Below, in pieces: positions 5,672 to 6,956 of a stretch of DNA of 6,956 nucleotides. Position numbers and translations under genes: made by a program. Position 1 is the stretch's first letter; each line of letters begins with the position of its first letter. This DNA comes from an uncultured Chloroflexota bacterium (GTDB taxonomy: Bacteria; Chloroflexota; Anaerolineae; Anaerolineales; Anaerolineaceae): the NCBI GenBank assembly GCA_902795255.1, contig CADBKS010000162.1, positions 1 through 6,956 of the forward strand, given 5' to 3'. The notes below the pieces were generated by a model. The model was not told the origin of the DNA and did no database searches. It saw only the letters and a program-made list of their open reading frames with translations.

Positions 5672-6956
5672 ATGATCAAAGTTCCTGATACTGTCAGTAA
5701 TTATGACAATGTTTATGATGTATTAAAAGAGCGCGGCTTCATTGAACAGGTAACCAATGAGGAAGCGGTGAGAGATATGCTCGGCAAAGAGAAGATCAAG
5801 TTTTATATCGGATTCGATCCAACGGCAGATTGTCTGCACGTCGGGCATTTCATGCAGGTTATTATTCTATCGTACATGCTGAAGTACGGTCATACTCCGA
5901 TCGCGCTGATCGGCGGCGGCACCGGCATGGTCGGTGACCCGTCTGGCAGAACCGACATGAGACAGATGATGGATACAGAGACCATCGATTACAACTGTGC
6001 GCAGTTCAAGAAACTGTTTGACCGTTTTCTCGATTTCGATGATGAGTGGAAATATGAGGGAAACAACGGCGTTTTAACGCCGGGTCATCAGAACAGAGAG
6101 CCGAAACCCGGCTACGCCGTATCCGTAAACAACGCGGAGTGGATCAGACCGGCCAAGTTCACCGAGTTTGCCAGATACATCGGCACGCAGTTCAATGTAA
6201 ACACCATGCTGCGCGCTGAGTGCTTCAAAACCCGCATGGAAAGAGATACAGGACTCTCGTTCTTCGAGTTCTCGTACATGCTGCTTCAGAGCTACGATTT
6301 CTACGTTATGCACAGGGACTTCGGCCTCATGGCACAGCTCGGCGGAAATGACCAGTGGTCCAACATCATCGGCGGAGTGGACCTCACGAGGAAGCTCTGC
6401 GGCGACGAGGTATTCGGACTTACCGTATCCCTGCTCCTCAAGAGCGACGGAGAAAAGATGGGTAAAACCGTCGGAGGCGCACTCTGGCTCGATGAAAAGA
6501 GAACTCCGGTATACGATTTCTTCCAGTACTGGAGGAACGTGGACGATGCGGACGTCAACACATGCCTTCGCATGCTGACATTCCTCCCGATGGACGAGGT
6601 CAACAGACTTTCATCCCTCGAGGGAGCCGAGATTAACAAAGCCAAGGAGATTCTTGCGTTTGAGGTTACAAAGCTCGTACACGGCGAGGAAAAAGCACAG
6701 AAAGCCCTCGAGGCAAGCCGCGAGGTATTCGCAGGCGGCGGAGTATCCGCAGACATGCCGACAAAAGAGTTCGAAGCATCCGCATTCGGTGGCGAGGGCA
6801 TGGGACTCGCTCAGCTTCTCAAGGAAGCCGGCCTCGAGCCTTCGACGAGCGAAGCCTACCGCACCATCCAGGGCGGTGGTGCCCGCATCAACGGAGTGCA
6901 GATCACTGACAAGCGCTATGCGGTCACAGAGGCCGACTTTGAAAACGGTGAAATCA
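5672..6956 (+). CDS. tyrS: Tyrosyl-tRNA synthetase (3' end outside window)
   Basis: Class Ic aminoacyl-tRNA synthetase that activates tyrosine with ATP and loads it on tRNA-Tyr in the cytoplasm. The frame stays open for 428 codons to the right edge, so the stop codon is outside and only the last few residues should be missing. Catalytic landmarks: YIGFDPTADCLHVGH (residues 45-59, HIGH motif as HVGH), GDPSGRTDMR (88-97), YMLLQSYDF (202-210) and GGNDQWSN (224-231), with Y45, Y202, Q206, D209 and Q228 at tyrosine-pocket positions, and KMGKT (262-266, the KMSKS loop). An S4-like RNA-binding domain begins near 378 (LAQLLKEAGL, then GGGARINGVQITD). The spacing from Y45 to Y202 is 157 residues against 135 in the Geobacillus enzyme, because of an insertion at about 125-150. 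Glu is encoded mostly by GAG (24 of 35), opposite to the preceding gene. The sequence looks clostridial to me, from recall. It is the third gene of the probable operon. Confidence 0.97.
   Translation, partial: MIKVPDTVSNYDNVYDVLKERGFIEQVTNEEAVRDMLGKEKIKFYIGFDPTADCLHVGHFMQVIILSYMLKYGHTPIALIGGGTGMVGDPSGRTDMRQMMDTETIDYNCAQFKKLFDRFLDFDDEWKYEGNNGVLTPGHQNREPKPGYAVSVNNAEWIRPAKFTEFARYIGTQFNVNTMLRAECFKTRMERDTGLSFFEFSYMLLQSYDFYVMHRDFGLMAQLGGNDQWSNIIGGVDLTRKLCGDEVFGLTVSLLLKSDGEKMGKTVGGALWLDEKRTPVYDFFQYWRNVDDADVNTCLRMLTFLPMDEVNRLSSLEGAEINKAKEILAFEVTKLVHGEEKAQKALEASREVFAGGGVSADMPTKEFEASAFGGEGMGLAQLLKEAGLEPSTSEAYRTIQGGGARINGVQITDKRYAVTEADFENGEI

Noticed and set aside
4621..5679. 352-codon open frame on the minus strand opposite the UPRT part of the fusion gene
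   Set aside because: It lies fully antisense to a gene with exact catalytic motifs. Its translation has no recognisable motif and an odd Arg/Phe/Ile/Cys-rich composition, and no ribosome-binding site or separate promoter was seen. It is a codon-bias shadow.
6074..6801. Minus-strand open frames opposite tyrS
   Set aside because: Their translations show no family motif, and the plus frame carries continuous TyrRS landmarks.

Overview
The window is a bacterial chromosome segment with all recognisable genes on the + strand. It has roughly balanced GC, Shine-Dalgarno starts and two clean Rho-independent terminators. No phage, insertion sequence, CRISPR or tRNA/rRNA is visible. The LysM/M23 protein with its central beta domain, and the winged-helix-type protein in front of the uracil phosphoribosyltransferase, resemble proteins I associate with anaerobic Chloroflexota (Anaerolineae-like). 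The tyrosyl-tRNA synthetase looks more clostridial. This taxonomic reading comes from recalled family style, not from a search, and is moderate confidence at best.

Layout: (1) 1-995 is the C-terminal part of a membrane-bound ion-pumping pyrophosphatase (hppA), closed by a strong terminator at 1017-1055. (2) 1091-2116 encodes a DUF4349-type lipoprotein with a C-terminal membrane anchor. It sits alone between two terminators (the second at 2145-2182), so it is probably monocistronic. (3) From about 2233 to the window end is a probable three-gene operon without internal terminators: a secreted LysM/M23 peptidoglycan endopeptidase; a 644-residue protein whose last ~180 residues are uracil phosphoribosyltransferase (UPRT) and whose first ~460 are a multidomain region with winged-helix-like segments; and tyrS, open at the right edge.

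The most notable item is the UPRT fusion. Normal UPRTs are about 208 residues. Here every PRPP- and uracil-binding position is kept in exact register with E. coli Upp, but the usual N-terminal arm (HPLxxHKLxxLR) is absent and the domain continues directly out of an unrelated, probably nucleic-acid-binding, N-terminal region. This could be a PyrR-like linkage of pyrimidine salvage to gene control, a moonlighting enzyme, or an accidental fusion. The tyrS gene adds two curiosities: a Glu-codon preference opposite to its neighbour's, and about 20 extra residues in the catalytic core.

Functionally the genes cover PPi-driven ion pumping, envelope maintenance, nucleotide salvage and tRNA charging. 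UPRT and TyrRS both release PPi, the substrate of the pump, but the terminators argue against co-transcription with hppA.
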